From assembly GCF_900110035.1 (NCBI RefSeq), contig NZ_FOCF01000005.1:248001-312000 (forward strand): 64,000 nt of DNA, written 5' to 3'. Under the pieces are notes generated by a model. The model saw nothing but the letters and a program-made list of their open reading frames with translations. It was not told the origin of the DNA and made no database searches. This document shows, piece after piece, positions 19,273 through 28,068 of this stretch. The position numbers were made by a program, and so were the translations under genes. This DNA comes from Sphingomonas gellani (GTDB lineage: Bacteria > Pseudomonadota > Alphaproteobacteria > Sphingomonadales > Sphingomonadaceae). Within the stretch, counting starts at the first letter, position 1, and each line of letters starts with the position of its first letter.

Positions 19273-20891
19273 TGCCTACACCGTTTTCCCGCGTCGCGGC
19301 GTTGCTCGCGATCACCAGCCTGTCGGCCTGTTCGATGGCGCCGAAATATGTCCGGCCCGACCTGCCCGTCCCGCCGTCATGGCCGGTGGGCGACTCCTAC
19401 CTCCAGGTGAACGAGGCACAGCTGCCGTCGCTGGCATGGCGTGACGTGTTCCGGGACCCCCGGTTGCAGGAGATCATCGAGCAGGCGCTGCGCAACAACC
19501 GTGACCTGCGCGTCGCCGCCGCCAATGTGCAGGCGGCGCGCGCCCAGTACCGCATCCAGCGCGCGGACCTGTTCCCGCAGGTCGATGCCACCGGCCGCTA
19601 CAGTTATTCGGGCGGCGGCAACGGCACGAACTCCACCGCGGGCAGCAGCACCGGCACGGGCAACGGCAATGCCGGCGGTGGCACCGGGTCCGGGACGGGC
19701 ACCGGCTCGGGAACAGGGACTGGTACGGGGGGCGGCACTGGATCCGGCGGCACGGTCATCACCTCGCGCCGGGGCAGCGCGTTCCAGGTCGATCTCGGCA
19801 CCACCGCCTTCGAACTCGACCTGTTCGGTCGCGTCCGGTCGCTTAGCCGCGCCGCGCTCGATCGCTATTTCGCTCAGGAGGCGGCGGCACGCGCCACGCG
19901 CCTCGCGCTGGTCGGCGATATTGCCTCCGCCTGGCTCAACTATGCGGCCGACTCCTCGCTTCTACAGCTCGCGCAACAGACGGCGCAGGTCGCCGAGAGC
20001 AGCGTGCGGCTGACGGATGCGCGTCGTGCCGGTGGCGTCAGCCCGCGCACCGACGTGACGCAGGCGCAGACCATACTGGCCACCGCCCAGGCGGATTTGG
20101 CACTGCAACGCACCCTGCTAGCACAGGACAAGAACGCGCTGGAGCTGCTGGTCGGCGCCCCGGTCGACCAGGGGTTGTTGTCGCGATCGATCGATCAGGC
20201 GGCGCCCACAGTCGCCGACGTCCCGGCCGGCCTCGGCAGCGGCATCCTGCTGCGTCGTCCCGACGTCGTGCAGGCGGAGTACGAACTGCGCGCCGCCAAT
20301 GCGGAGATCGGTGCCGCGCGAGCGGAGCTGTTCCCCCGCATCTCGCTGACCGGCCTGGTCGGCTTCGCCAGCAGCGCGCTGAGTTCGTTGTTCGACGGTG
20401 GCGCCTTCAGCTATTCGGCAGCGCCGTCGGTCAGCTATCCGATCTTCCGGGCCGGCGCAGGCCGTGCGAACGTCCGGTACACACAGGCACAGCGGGACGC
20501 CCTGCTCGCCACCTACGAGCGCGCGATCCAGTCCGCCTTTCGCGAGACGGCGGATGCCCTGTCACGCTCCGGTACGGTGGCGGATCAGCTTCGTGCGAAC
20601 GAGCTCGGCGTACGGGCTGCGTCGGACACGCTGAACCTCACCAACGCGCGCTATCGCGGCGGGATCGAGACGTTCCTGTCCAGCCTGGACGCGCAGCGGT
20701 CGCTTTACGGCGCTCAGCGCACGTTGATCGCCACCCGACTGATCGGCGCCAGCAACCGTGCGACGCTGTACCGGGCGCTGGGCGGCGACGACAGCCTGGA
20801 AGCAACCGCCGACGGCCCGCGGCCGGTGACGCCGACCGGCGCGCCACGTCCGGACACACCGTTGCCGGTCACGGACAAACCCGCCGGCTAA
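19269..20891 (+). CDS. Outer membrane factor of the RND system (NodT/OprM type) with Gly-Thr-rich insertion
   Basis: 540 residues from ATG 19269 (ATGA overlap with the permease stop). Signal peptide with lipobox LSAC (Cys21), then MAPKYVRPDLPVPPSWP typical of NodT-family lipoproteins. Two TolC-like repeats follow, ending around residue 510. Residues ~114-161 are a low-complexity insertion made of Gly, Thr, Ser and Asn, in the region that normally forms the first beta hairpin. The C-terminal ~25 residues are proline/threonine-rich. Forms the trimeric outer membrane channel for the exporter. Confidence 0.92.
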   Translation: MMPTPFSRVAALLAITSLSACSMAPKYVRPDLPVPPSWPVGDSYLQVNEAQLPSLAWRDVFRDPRLQEIIEQALRNNRDLRVAAANVQAARAQYRIQRADLFPQVDATGRYSYSGGGNGTNSTAGSSTGTGNGNAGGGTGSGTGTGSGTGTGTGGGTGSGGTVITSRRGSAFQVDLGTTAFELDLFGRVRSLSRAALDRYFAQEAAARATRLALVGDIASAWLNYAADSSLLQLAQQTAQVAESSVRLTDARRAGGVSPRTDVTQAQTILATAQADLALQRTLLAQDKNALELLVGAPVDQGLLSRSIDQAAPTVADVPAGLGSGILLRRPDVVQAEYELRAANAEIGAARAELFPRISLTGLVGFASSALSSLFDGGAFSYSAAPSVSYPIFRAGAGRANVRYTQAQRDALLATYERAIQSAFRETADALSRSGTVADQLRANELGVRAASDTLNLTNARYRGGIETFLSSLDAQRSLYGAQRTLIATRLIGASNRATLYRALGGDDSLEATADGPRPVTPTGAPRPDTPLPVTDKPAG

Positions 20892-20907
20892 TACCGTCAG
20901 GGGCGGT

Positions 20908-21306
20908 TTAGTCCGCTCCGCCCGTCCGGAAGGTCGCCGCAGCATCCTTGCCATATTGCGCGATCAACTCGCCGATCTCGCGCGCCTGTGACATGGCGCG
21001 TCCGCTCTGGTCGCGCAGATACTCGCTCTGGATGCGCATGACGTCGCCGACGTCCTTGGCGGCCGCAGCGGCACGCATCGCGGCGAAGGCTTCGCGCGCG
21101 TTGCTTTCCGCCTGATCGATCAGCTTCATGCTGATCGTCGCGCCGCTTTCCATGGTGTTGCGGCCGGCCTCTCTCATCGTCTCCGCGGCACTCCGCGCGG
21201 CGTCGGTGGCACGCTCACCGAAGTCCTGTGCGGCCTGCGCTCCGTGCGGAGCGAAGCCGGCATCCTGCGGCGCGGTGCCATCCTGCGGCGGGGTTTCGTC
21301 GGCCAT
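20908..21306 (-). CDS. Phasin family protein
   Basis: 132 residues from ATG 21306. An acidic, glutamine-rich N-terminus (TPPQDGTAPQDAG) precedes a long amphipathic helical region rich in alanine, ending with YLRDQSGRAMSQAREIGELI, a phasin-like signature. Phasins coat polyhydroxyalkanoate granules. No PHA synthase is nearby, and short helical proteins of this type are also annotated as phasin without evidence of PHA, so the function is tentative. It sits 80 bases downstream of emrB on the same strand; the gap holds a 7-bp hairpin (21327-21345). Confidence 0.78.
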   Translation of the reverse strand: MADETPPQDGTAPQDAGFAPHGAQAAQDFGERATDAARSAAETMREAGRNTMESGATISMKLIDQAESNAREAFAAMRAAAAAKDVGDVMRIQSEYLRDQSGRAMSQAREIGELIAQYGKDAAATFRTGGAD

Positions 21307-21386
21307 CGATGCTGCTCCCTTTCGGCGGGCCGGCCGTTCCGGCCCGGCACGCCATGATATCGCGGCGTGCGCGGTCCGAACAGCGC

Positions 21387-22931
21387 CTAATCCGCCGCGA
21401 CGGGCCCGGCCGGTGGGGACGGCCGCCGCGTCAGCCAGACCAGCACGATCGATCCCGCGGCCAGCCACGCCGACAGGCGGAACAGGTCGGTCGACGCAAG
21501 CAGATAGGCCTGGCCGACAAGCTGCCGCGTGATCGCGCCCGCCGCCTGCGTGTCCGTCAGGCCAAGGTTGCCCAGCGCCTGGCGCGCCATCTGGAACGGC
21601 ATGCCCGTGCCCACGGAGTCGGACAGCCGCGCCTGATGCAGCGCCTCCCGCTGATCCCATGCGGTGGTGATGATCGAGGCGGCGAACGATCCCGCGACAA
21701 TGCGGGTGAAGTTCGACAGGCCGGTCGCCGACGGAAGCCGCTGAGGTGGGATCTTGTCGAGACAGATGGTCAGCATCGCCAGGAAGAAGGTGCTCATCGA
21801 CACCCCCTGCACCATCAGCGGGACCATGAAGTCCCACACGCTCGCATTGGTCGTGTAGCCCGATCGCATGTAATAGCTGAGTGCAAAGAACACGAACGCG
21901 ATCGTTGCCAGCCAGCGGGCGTCGATCCTGCCCGTCAGCCGCGCGACAAAGGGCGTCAGCAGAACCGCGACCACCCCGCTCGGCGCCGCGATCAACCCGG
22001 CCCAGGTCGCCGTGTAGCCGATCTGCGTCTGCAGCCAGAGCGGCAGCAACAGCGTGTTGGCGAAGAACAGGGCGTAGCCGATGCAGAACACCACGGAGCC
22101 GAGCGTGAAGTTGCGGCTCTTGAACAGCGACAGGTCGACCGCCGGATTCGCGTCCGTCAGTTCCCAGATCACCCACGCCACGCATCCGACCGCCGCCACC
22201 ACCGCCAGCACGCAGATGGTGGTGTCATGGAACCAGTCGGCATTCTTGCCCAGGTCCAGCATCACCTGAAGCGAACCAACCCACAGCACCAGCAGCCCTA
22301 GGCCGACCGTGTCGATCGGCAGCTTGCGCGTCGGCGTCTCCCGGCTCTTCATGCCCCGCCAGCAGATCAGCGACACGAAGATGCCGAACGGCACGTTGAT
22401 CAGGAAAATCCAGCTCCAATGATAATTGTCGCTGATGTACCCGCCCAGGATCGGTCCCATCACCGGCGCGACCAGCGTGGTCATCGACCAGATGCCGAGA
22501 GCGGTGGACCGCTTGTCGTGCGGGAAGATGGAGATCAGCAGCGCCTGGCTGCCGGGCATGATCGGCCCCGCCACGCCGCCCTGGATGATGCGGAACAGGA
22601 TCAGCGACGGCAGGTCCCACGCGATCCCGCACAGGAACGACGCGACGGTGAACAGCGCTACTGCCGTGCAGAACGTCCGCACCACGCCGAACCGGCCCAT
22701 CAGCCATCCGGTCAGCGGCACGAAGACTCCGTTCGCGACGGCAAAGGCCGTGACCACCCATGTCGAATTGTCGCTCGACACGCCCAGATTGCCGGCGATC
22801 GTCGGCAGGGACACGTTGGCGATGGTCGAGTCCAGCACCATCATGAAGGTGCCGAGCGCCAGCGCAAAGGCGATCAGGGCCAGCCGCCCGCCGGTCAGCG
22901 GCGGCTGCTCCACGGCGGGGGGGCCGGCCAT
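21387..22931 (-). CDS. emrB: DHA2-type MFS multidrug transporter (EmrB)
   Basis: 514 residues, about 14 predicted helices. Motif FMMVLDSTIANVSLPTIAG in helix 1 is the DHA2 signature, followed by GWLMGRFG (motif A) and GPILGGYISDNYHWSWIFLI (motif C and following loop). Start ATG 22931 overlaps the emrA stop by one base (TGATG). With EmrA and the outer membrane factor it should form a proton-driven tripartite exporter for hydrophobic compounds. The in-frame upstream extension lies inside emrA. Confidence 0.94.
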   Translation of the reverse strand: MAGPPAVEQPPLTGGRLALIAFALALGTFMMVLDSTIANVSLPTIAGNLGVSSDNSTWVVTAFAVANGVFVPLTGWLMGRFGVVRTFCTAVALFTVASFLCGIAWDLPSLILFRIIQGGVAGPIMPGSQALLISIFPHDKRSTALGIWSMTTLVAPVMGPILGGYISDNYHWSWIFLINVPFGIFVSLICWRGMKSRETPTRKLPIDTVGLGLLVLWVGSLQVMLDLGKNADWFHDTTICVLAVVAAVGCVAWVIWELTDANPAVDLSLFKSRNFTLGSVVFCIGYALFFANTLLLPLWLQTQIGYTATWAGLIAAPSGVVAVLLTPFVARLTGRIDARWLATIAFVFFALSYYMRSGYTTNASVWDFMVPLMVQGVSMSTFFLAMLTICLDKIPPQRLPSATGLSNFTRIVAGSFAASIITTAWDQREALHQARLSDSVGTGMPFQMARQALGNLGLTDTQAAGAITRQLVGQAYLLASTDLFRLSAWLAAGSIVLVWLTRRPSPPAGPVAAD

Positions 22932-24127
22932 CAGCGGTTGGCCGCGATGATCTGCCGGATGCGCGCCTCGACGGCCGGGTCGGTCGCGGGGGACACCGAC
23001 CCGGTGTAGGGCTGCGCGGCCTGTGCGGCCAGGCGCTGCCCACCCTTGTCGGCGGTATCGACCACCGCCGTCACCGACAGGCCGACGCGCAACGGGTTGG
23101 CACGCAGTTCCTTCGGCTCCAACGCGACGCGGACGGGCACGCGCTGGACGATCTTGATCCAGTTGCCGCTGGCATTCTGCGGCGGCAACAGCGCAAAGGC
23201 GTTGCCGGACCCGGCGCCCAATCCCACGACACGTCCGTGATACGTGACGCCCGAACCATAGACGTCGGCGGTCACGGTCGCCCGCTGCCCTACGCGCAAA
23301 TCCTTCAGCTGGGTCTCGCGGAAGTTCGCATCGACCCACAGCCGGTCCAGCGGCACCACCGCCATCAGCGGCGTGCCGGCGTTGACCTGTTGCCCAACTT
23401 GGACCGTGCGCTGAGCGACGACGCCGTCGATCGGCGCGATGACGTGCATGTGCCCCCGCGTGATCGCGGCCCGGCGATAGGCGGCGATCGCCGCCAGCAC
23501 GGCCGGGTTGGTGTTCACATCAGTGCCTGACACCGCGCTGCGCGATTGCGCCTGCTGGCTTCGGGCCAGCGTCAGGTTGGCCTGTGCGACCTTCACCGCG
23601 TCGGCGGCGTGGGCCAGTTCCTCACCCGACACCGCACCCTCTGCGGCGGCACCGCGGCGGCGGGCATAATCGTTGCGCGCGGCGGACAGCTGCGCCTCCG
23701 CCTGCGTCACGCTGGCGCCGCTCTCGTTCACCTGGCTGAAGCTGGCGCGGGTCGTGCGAACCGCGCGCGCCAGTTCCGCCGCGGCGGAGGCGAGGTTCAC
23801 GTCCGCCGTCGCCGGGTCCAGGTCGATCAGCGGCTGGCCCGCCCGCACCGACTGCGTGTTGTCCGCGTGCAGGGCGGTAACGGTGCCGGGGTCGCGCGCG
23901 GTGATCGCCACCACGTCGCCGGCGACATAGGCGTCGTCGGTCTCTTCCTCCGGCGCCGCCAGCAGGAAGTGGAACACCGCCCATACGGCCACGCCCACCA
24001 GCACGATCGCACCCAGGATCAACAGACCCAGGCGACGCGCACGTGGCCGGCCATTCGCGGGTGGCGGCACCTGCTCGCGCGGTTGGACGATCGCCTCAGG
24101 ATCGGCGGGCACACGGGTGTCGGTCAT
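22931..24127 (-). CDS. emrA: HlyD/EmrA-family membrane fusion protein
   Basis: 398 residues. Short cytoplasmic N-terminus, a single membrane helix (LGLLILGAIVLVGVAVWAVF, about 33-52), then TDDAYVAGDVVAITARDPG, the EmrA signature. A long coiled coil around residues 110-200 and the second lipoyl half MHVIAPIDGVVAQRTVQVG follow. The C-terminal ~30 residues (PYTGSVSPATDPAVEARIRQ) are variable. Its ATG overlaps the stop of the outer membrane factor gene (ATGA), so the order marR, OMF, emrA, emrB is one operon. Confidence 0.94.
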   Translation of the reverse strand: MTDTRVPADPEAIVQPREQVPPPANGRPRARRLGLLILGAIVLVGVAVWAVFHFLLAAPEEETDDAYVAGDVVAITARDPGTVTALHADNTQSVRAGQPLIDLDPATADVNLASAAAELARAVRTTRASFSQVNESGASVTQAEAQLSAARNDYARRRGAAAEGAVSGEELAHAADAVKVAQANLTLARSQQAQSRSAVSGTDVNTNPAVLAAIAAYRRAAITRGHMHVIAPIDGVVAQRTVQVGQQVNAGTPLMAVVPLDRLWVDANFRETQLKDLRVGQRATVTADVYGSGVTYHGRVVGLGAGSGNAFALLPPQNASGNWIKIVQRVPVRVALEPKELRANPLRVGLSVTAVVDTADKGGQRLAAQAAQPYTGSVSPATDPAVEARIRQIIAANR

Positions 24128-25530
24128 GGGTTGCTGTCCTGAACGGGATCGAATCCGCCGCCGAGCGCCAGCACAAGCTGGACCCGCGCCGCAGCGGCAT
24201 CATGAAGAAGGTTGGCAGCGCCGAGTTCCGCGTCCAGCAGCCGCACGTCATTGTCGACCAGGTCGAGGCGCGACGACAGGCCGCTGCTCACGCGCAGCCC
24301 GTTCAACCGGCCCGTCTCTGCAAAGCCGCGCACCACGGCCGCCGCCTGCACCCGCTGCGCATCGACGCTGCGGATACGGGCAAGGCCATCGGCCGCCTCC
24401 CGCACCGCGCCGATCACGCGGCCGTTATAGTCGGCGATCGCCAGGTCCTCGGCTGCGGTCGCGCCCGCCAGGTCGGCGCGGAGCCGGCCGTTGTCGAACA
24501 AGGGCAGATGCACCGCCGCGCCACCGCCCGCCGTGCCCGCGTCCAGCGAGAACAGGTTGCCGATGCCGATCGCCTGCAATCCCGCAAGCGCGGTCAGGTT
24601 GACGTTGGGGTAGAAGGCGCGGCGAGCCACCTGCCGTCCGGCGGCTGCGGCATCGATACGCGACCGGGCCGCCAGCACATCGGGTCGCCGCGCCAGCAGG
24701 TCCGCCGGGACCCGCGACGGTAGCGGCAGGGCGGCATCCAGCGCCAATCGCGTCGGTGTCAGCGTCGCCGGGAAGTCCGCGCCGCGTCCGACCAGCGCGG
24801 CAAGCCCGTTCGCCGCCAACATGCTTGCGCCCTGCGCCCGCACCAGCTCCTCGCGCGCCTGGGACAACAGCGTCCCGACCGCCTCTGCATCCAGCTTCGA
24901 CGACAGCCGATTGCGGATGCGAACCTGAGTCAGGCGCACCGAATTCTCACGCGCGGCGATCGCGCGCTGCGCCACCGCGGCCTCCTGCTCGGCCCGCGAC
25001 AGGTCCAGATAGGTCTGCACCACCGATCCGGCGAGCATCATCCGCGCGGCGGACAGGTCCAGCCCGGCGGCGCGTACGGAAGCGGTCGCCCCCTCGATCG
25101 CCGCCCGCTGCCGCCCGAAAAGGTCCAGGTTCCAATCGAGGTTCGCCTGCGCGGTGCCGACGAACCGCACCGTGCCCGCATAAGGCGGCGGGATCGTGTA
25201 GCGGCCCGACAGGCGCTGACCCAGCGCCGTGCCGTCGGCCGTCAGGTTCGGTCCATTCTCCGCATCCCTTGCCGAGAGCACCGCCTGCGCCTGCCGCACC
25301 CGCGCCATGGCCGCATCAAGCGACGGATTGCCCGCCGTTGCGGCGTCGACCAGCCGGTCCAACTGCGGATCGCCGAAGCCGCGCCACCACGCGGAATCGA
25401 TCGCCGGTGCGTTCGCAGCGTCGAGGCCCAGCGCCTCCATGGCGACCGGCGCCAGTGCCGGCCGGCTCTCCGGTGCGGCGCAGCCGGCCAGCAACACCGG
25501 GACCATCCAGCCCAGCCTGTTCATGTGCAT
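24124..25530 (-). CDS. Outer membrane factor of the EmrAB system (NodT family lipoprotein)
   Basis: 468 residues from ATG 25530, which has GAGGGGG seven bases upstream; an alternative ATG at 25524 overlaps the marR stop (ATGA). Signal peptide with lipobox LAGC (about Cys17), then WWRGFGDPQLDRLVDAA, typical of the family, and two TolC-like repeats with a conserved RADL segment. Serves as the outer membrane channel for EmrAB. It overlaps marR upstream and emrA downstream by a few bases, so the regulator and the transporter are made from one message. Confidence 0.92.
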   Translation of the reverse strand: MHMNRLGWMVPVLLAGCAAPESRPALAPVAMEALGLDAANAPAIDSAWWRGFGDPQLDRLVDAATAGNPSLDAAMARVRQAQAVLSARDAENGPNLTADGTALGQRLSGRYTIPPPYAGTVRFVGTAQANLDWNLDLFGRQRAAIEGATASVRAAGLDLSAARMMLAGSVVQTYLDLSRAEQEAAVAQRAIAARENSVRLTQVRIRNRLSSKLDAEAVGTLLSQAREELVRAQGASMLAANGLAALVGRGADFPATLTPTRLALDAALPLPSRVPADLLARRPDVLAARSRIDAAAAGRQVARRAFYPNVNLTALAGLQAIGIGNLFSLDAGTAGGGAAVHLPLFDNGRLRADLAGATAAEDLAIADYNGRVIGAVREAADGLARIRSVDAQRVQAAAVVRGFAETGRLNGLRVSSGLSSRLDLVDNDVRLLDAELGAANLLHDAAAARVQLVLALGGGFDPVQDSNP

Positions 25531-25982
25531 GGTGTCGCCCCCTCGATGCGGCCGCGCAGCCAGGCGAGATCGTCGATCAAGCGCTGCACCTCTGCCACCG
25601 GCCGGTCGCCCAGCCACTCGTTCCAGCATTGCGCCACCCGATCGCGAACATGCTGCGCCAGTGCCTCGCCCTCGTCCGTCAGCGAAAGGAAGACGTTGCG
25701 CCGGTCGGTGGTGTCCCGCTCCCGCGTGACCCACCCCTTCTGCTCCATCATGTCGATCAGCCGGGTCATCGCACCCTTGTCATGGGCAAGGTCGCGGGCC
25801 AGCTCGGCGCAAGTGCGGCCCCGTTCGTAATGCAGCGACACCAGAACCGACCACTGCACATGGGATACGCCCTCCGCAGCGAAGACCGGCTCCAGGGCGA
25901 AGAGCATCGCCTGGTGAACGCGTTTGACCTGATAGCCAATGGAGCTCTCAGGCTCGAAGCACACCGAATCGTAGAAAGCCAT
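25521..25982 (-). CDS. MarR family transcriptional regulator
   Basis: 153 residues. The winged helix-turn-helix spans roughly residues 45-105, with recognition-helix region ARDLAHDKGAMTRLIDMMEQ and wing RERDTTDRRNVFLSLTDEG, a clear MarR pattern. A MarR regulator at the head of an EmrAB operon usually represses it and is released by a phenolic or drug ligand. A perfect palindrome ends six bases before its ATG and is the likely operator. No Shine-Dalgarno is visible between palindrome and ATG, so the transcript may be leaderless or the SD lies within the palindrome. Confidence 0.92.
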   Translation of the reverse strand: MAFYDSVCFEPESSIGYQVKRVHQAMLFALEPVFAAEGVSHVQWSVLVSLHYERGRTCAELARDLAHDKGAMTRLIDMMEQKGWVTRERDTTDRRNVFLSLTDEGEALAQHVRDRVAQCWNEWLGDRPVAEVQRLIDDLAWLRGRIEGATPCT

Positions 25983-25988
25983 ACAGGT

Positions 25989-26011
25989 GCCGTGGCAACC
26001 ATTGCCACGGC
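25989..26011. promoter_or_regulatory. Palindrome upstream of marR, candidate MarR operator
   Basis: Perfect inverted repeat GCCGTGGCAA-CCA-TTGCCACGGC, 10-bp arms with a 3-base centre, between the histidine kinase stop (26020) and the marR ATG (25982). Its size and its near-symmetric core fit a dimeric MarR operator. On the minus strand no T-run follows, so it is less likely to be the kinase terminator. Confidence 0.6.
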
Positions 26012-26019
26012 AGTCAAGT

Positions 26020-27369
26020 CTAGATCGACGTAGCCGGCAGGATCAGCGTCGCGGCCAAGCCCGGTTCGTTATCGGCCAGCTCGAAGCGTCCACCATGCAA
26101 ACGCGCCACCGCCTCCACCAACGCCATGCCCAGCCCCGCGCCGGGCGTGGTGCGCGCGCTGTCCAGCCTGCCGAACCGCTTCAATGCCTGCGCGCGGTCG
26201 GCAACCGCGATGCCTGGCCCGTGGTCGGCGACGCGTATCGCCACACCACCCTCCGCATGACCCAGCGTCAGCGTGACGGTGCCACCCGACCCGCCATGCT
26301 TGACCGCATTGTCGAGCAGGTTGGCGACGGCTTGGCTCAAGAGCTCGCGGTGCAGCGGCATCGTCGGCAGGCCAGCCGCGATGCCTGCGTCGAACGCCAG
26401 GCCCGCCTCCTCCACTACGGGTTCGTACAATTCGGCGATGGCGCCGATCAGCTCGGCCGGATCGGATTGCGTGAAACGATCACGGGATACCGCTTCGGAA
26501 CGGCTGATCTCAATCACCGTGGTCAGCATGCGCATGACCAGATCGGTTTCGGTCAGCAACCCGTTCAGTGCCGCTTCGCGCCCGCCGGCCTCGGACATCA
26601 ACACCGCCTGTTCGGCTCGCGTGCGCAGGCGGGCGAGCGGAGAGCGCAGGTCATGGGCCAGGCTGTCGGTGACCAGCCGCAACTCGCTCATCAGGCGCTC
26701 CACCTTGGCCAGCATGGCGTTGAGCCGTACCCCCAGCCGATCAAAGGCATCGCCACCCGACGCGGCGGGCACGCGGCGGGACAGGTCCCCCTCCCCGGCC
26801 GCTTCCACCACGCCCGCGATGGCGTCCATCCTGCGCGAGACATATTGCGCGACCACCAGCCCGGCACCGATCCCCAGGACAAGGCTGAGCAACACCGCAA
26901 GGCCCAGTGCCCCCTCTATGGCCCGCTCCTCCGCCGCGATCACGTCCAGCATGCGACCGGTGAGCAGCCAGTGCGAGCCGATGGGATGCAGGGCGAAGCC
27001 GGCATCACGCTCGCTCCAGCCGGGCGCGTCGGACACATGCCCCACCGCGAACGGCAGCGTCTCCAGCCGCGCCGCAAGATGATCCGGGCCGCGCCCCACG
27101 ACCTTCCTGCCTTGACCATCGATCAGGGCCCCGATCAGGGTCATGTCGCCCGGAACGCGCGGTCCGCGCAGCGCTTCGACCAGCGCGGGTTGGCCGCCCG
27201 TGCGCCATACCGCCAGCAGCGCGTCGGTCCGCTCCACCGTCTCGCGCCGCACCTCGGCGATCGTCTGGTCATGCGTCTGCTTCCAGACGAAGCCGACCAG
27301 CACCAGATTGGATATCAGCGCCAGCGCGATCGACAAAAGGGTGATGCGCGCGGAAACCGACAGCCGCAC
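26020..27369 (-). CDS. Sensor histidine kinase (HAMP, HisKA, HATPase)
   Basis: 449 residues, GTG start. Helix 1 at ~8-28, periplasmic sensor of ~120 residues, helix 2 at ~154-175 and HAMP to ~225. The phosphoacceptor is His239 in DSLAHDLRSPLARLR. The ATPase domain has the N box (LLDNAVKHGG), G1 (DHGPGIA) and G2 (GAGLGMALV). The periplasmic part shows no named ligand domain. It starts seven bases after the stop of the response regulator, so they form a pair; the stimulus is unknown. The marR operon starts 37 bases downstream on the same strand. Confidence 0.93.
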   Translation of the reverse strand: MRLSVSARITLLSIALALISNLVLVGFVWKQTHDQTIAEVRRETVERTDALLAVWRTGGQPALVEALRGPRVPGDMTLIGALIDGQGRKVVGRGPDHLAARLETLPFAVGHVSDAPGWSERDAGFALHPIGSHWLLTGRMLDVIAAEERAIEGALGLAVLLSLVLGIGAGLVVAQYVSRRMDAIAGVVEAAGEGDLSRRVPAASGGDAFDRLGVRLNAMLAKVERLMSELRLVTDSLAHDLRSPLARLRTRAEQAVLMSEAGGREAALNGLLTETDLVMRMLTTVIEISRSEAVSRDRFTQSDPAELIGAIAELYEPVVEEAGLAFDAGIAAGLPTMPLHRELLSQAVANLLDNAVKHGGSGGTVTLTLGHAEGGVAIRVADHGPGIAVADRAQALKRFGRLDSARTTPGAGLGMALVEAVARLHGGRFELADNEPGLAATLILPATSI

Positions 27370-27375
27370 CCCCGG

Positions 27376-28068
27376 TCAGCCCTCCGCCGACAGCTTGTAA
27401 CCCGCCCCGCGCACCGTGTGCAGGATCGGCGTCGCGAAGCCATCCTCCAGCTTGCGCCGCAGGCGGCCGATATGCACGTCAACCACGTTCGATCCCGGGT
27501 CGAAATGGTAGTTCCAGATCTTCTCCAGCATCATCGTGCGGGTGACCACCTGCCCGGCATGACGCGCCAGGAACTCCAGGATACCGAACTCCCGCGCGCC
27601 AAGCGGGATGGCCCGCCCGGCGCGGGTGACCGACCGCGCCAGCAGGTCGATCTCCAGATCACCGACGCCCAATCGCGTCTTCATCGGCTCCGCACTGGTG
27701 CGATCGGTGCGGCGCACCAGCGCCTCGATCCGCGCCGACAGCTCGGCGAACGAAAAGGGTTTGCACAGGTAGTCGTCGGCGCCGGCCTTCAACCCGTCTA
27801 CACGGTCGTCGACGCTGGCCAGGGCCGACAGGATCAACGCCGGCGTCGCAATGCCTGCGGCCCGGATCGCGCTGACCATCGCCAGCCCGTCCAACCCGGG
27901 CAGCATGCGGTCCGCGATGATGAGGTCGAAAATGCCCTCACTAGCCAGGAACAGTCCGTCACGGCCATTCCCGCACGTCTCTACGGCATAACCCGCCTCG
28001 ACCAGGCCCTTGGCGATATAGGAGGAGGTGGAGGTGTCGTCTTCCACGATCAGGATCTTGCGCGACAT
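27376..28068 (-). CDS. OmpR-family response regulator
   Basis: 230 residues. Receiver domain with acidic pair EDD (10-11), phosphoacceptor Asp53 (IADRMLPGLDG) and the conserved lysine in LCKPFSF. The C-terminal winged helix (~130-228) contains REFGILEFLARHAGQVVTR and VDVHIGRLRRKL, the OmpR/PhoB DNA-binding class. First gene of the two-component operon. Its upstream 500 bases are gene-free and should hold the promoter, possibly autoregulated. Confidence 0.94.
   Translation of the reverse strand: MSRKILIVEDDTSTSSYIAKGLVEAGYAVETCGNGRDGLFLASEGIFDLIIADRMLPGLDGLAMVSAIRAAGIATPALILSALASVDDRVDGLKAGADDYLCKPFSFAELSARIEALVRRTDRTSAEPMKTRLGVGDLEIDLLARSVTRAGRAIPLGAREFGILEFLARHAGQVVTRTMMLEKIWNYHFDPGSNVVDVHIGRLRRKLEDGFATPILHTVRGAGYKLSAEG

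Noticed and set aside
21327..21345. 7-bp hairpin between emrB and the phasin as a terminator
   Set aside because: No T-run follows and it lies in the phasin 5' region; not enough to call a terminator.
21307..22185. N-terminal extension of the phasin
   Set aside because: Out-of-frame reading of emrB; the normal phasin starts at 21306.
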